From NCBI GenBank assembly GCA_964538405.1, contig CAZIET010000005.1:1-28800 (forward strand): DNA of 28,800 bases, given 5' to 3'. The stretch is from JAGVWT01 sp964538405. GTDB lineage: Archaea; Nanobdellota; Nanobdellia; Pacearchaeales; GW2011-AR1. Under the pieces are notes generated by a model, which worked only from the letters and a program-made list of their open reading frames with translations, made no database searches and was not told the origin of the DNA. Shown in pieces: positions 28,504-28,800 of the stretch; the first letter of the stretch is position 1; each line of letters starts with the position of its first letter. The translations under genes were made by a program, and so were the position numbers.

Positions 28504-28800
28504 ATGAAAAAAGAAAAAATAGTGATTATTCCTAAAAAAGACAAGAAAACTGTGGCGGAAAAGAAGTTTAACAAAAAGAAAGTTATAGTCAAAAAGGAAG
28601 AAATCAAAAAGAAAAAAGAAGAACCTGCCTTGGAAAGAGAAGTCATATTAGTAGGAGAAACGATAAACATAGATCGATTGGGTGAAACGCTGAAAGTGCC
28701 AAAAGCTCCAATCTTGGAAAGAACACCAAGAAGGAGAGTTCTGGAAGAGCAAGTTCCTGTAAGTTCTTTGGTTTCAAGAGAGAATGCTGAAAAAGAAGAC
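28504..28800 (+). CDS. Lysine/glutamate-rich protein, C-terminal part outside window
   Basis: An uninterrupted frame of 99 codons from ATG 28504 runs off the right edge. It starts MKKEKIVIIPKKDKKTVAEK and is very rich in Lys and Glu for about 45 residues, then less biased (EREVILVGETINIDRLGETL, then PKAPILERTPRRRVLEEQ). No family recognised; the start looks disordered and basic, so the recognisable domain may lie beyond the window. Start supported by TATA-like GTTTTAATATT at 28474-28484, 25 nt upstream. Confidence 0.72.
   Translation, partial: MKKEKIVIIPKKDKKTVAEKKFNKKKVIVKKEEIKKKKEEPALEREVILVGETINIDRLGETLKVPKAPILERTPRRRVLEEQVPVSSLVSRENAEKED

Noticed and set aside
1..28800. CRISPR arrays, insertion sequences, rRNA genes, integrase or attachment sites
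   Set aside because: No regularly spaced repeats, transposase or integrase motifs, or rRNA sequence were seen on either strand.

Overview
The window is a compact, AT-rich archaeal chromosome segment. Archaeal marks are RNA polymerase subunit Rpo7 (E'), Spt4 (E''), ribosomal proteins S24e and S27ae, an archaeal-type GluRS, Dph6, THEP1, a class III signal-peptide pilin, an intron-containing tRNA-Trp, and TATA boxes centred about 25-27 nt before most start codons (leaderless mRNAs). Small genes, many orphan proteins and a class II ribonucleotide reductase with NrdR suggest a DPANN lineage of the Woesearchaeota/Pacearchaeota kind; that placement is inference. Two 10-N runs (12190-12199, 14222-14231) show it is a draft or metagenome scaffold.

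Layout. 1-4659 (minus): partial cobalamin adenosyltransferase, an orphan, class II RNR (nrdJ), nrdR with two NrdR-box-like palindromes 31 bp apart, and an ATP-cone/Mrr nuclease. 4768-8586 (plus): Lhr-type helicase, Fic protein and metallophosphoesterase in one tight unit. 8631-11829: small orphans, a DUF1761 membrane protein, tRNA-Trp, a RelBE-like pair and an FCF1-like PIN protein. 11864-13580: rpo7, spt4, rps24e and rps27ae, interleaved with two small orphans that may be related to each other. 13581-16423: orphans, scpA and a VIT/CCC1 transporter. 16475-18562: a four-gene chain with ATGA overlaps (Dph6, THEP1 NTPase, GNAT, class I glutamine amidotransferase). 18559-20559 (minus): an orphan, then tRNA-His, LMW phosphatase and HisRS in one apparent unit. 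20717-24458 (minus): pilin, a short GluRS, an ABC exporter and a coiled-coil protein. 24556-28800 (plus): a secreted protein with two thrombospondin type-1 repeats, a lipoprotein, a 505-residue unknown, a disordered protein and a partial gene.

Functional themes. The adenosyltransferase can make the adenosylcobalamin that NrdJ needs, and NrdR probably controls the operon through the two boxes. Lhr and the metallophosphoesterase are frequent neighbours; the Fic gene between them is unusual. The amidotransferase in the Dph6 operon could supply ammonia for an amidation. Several small orphan genes have their own leaderless promoters and end exactly at, or share stop bases with, a convergent gene. 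There is no CRISPR array, insertion sequence or rRNA, and no gene-free stretch longer than 300 bases.
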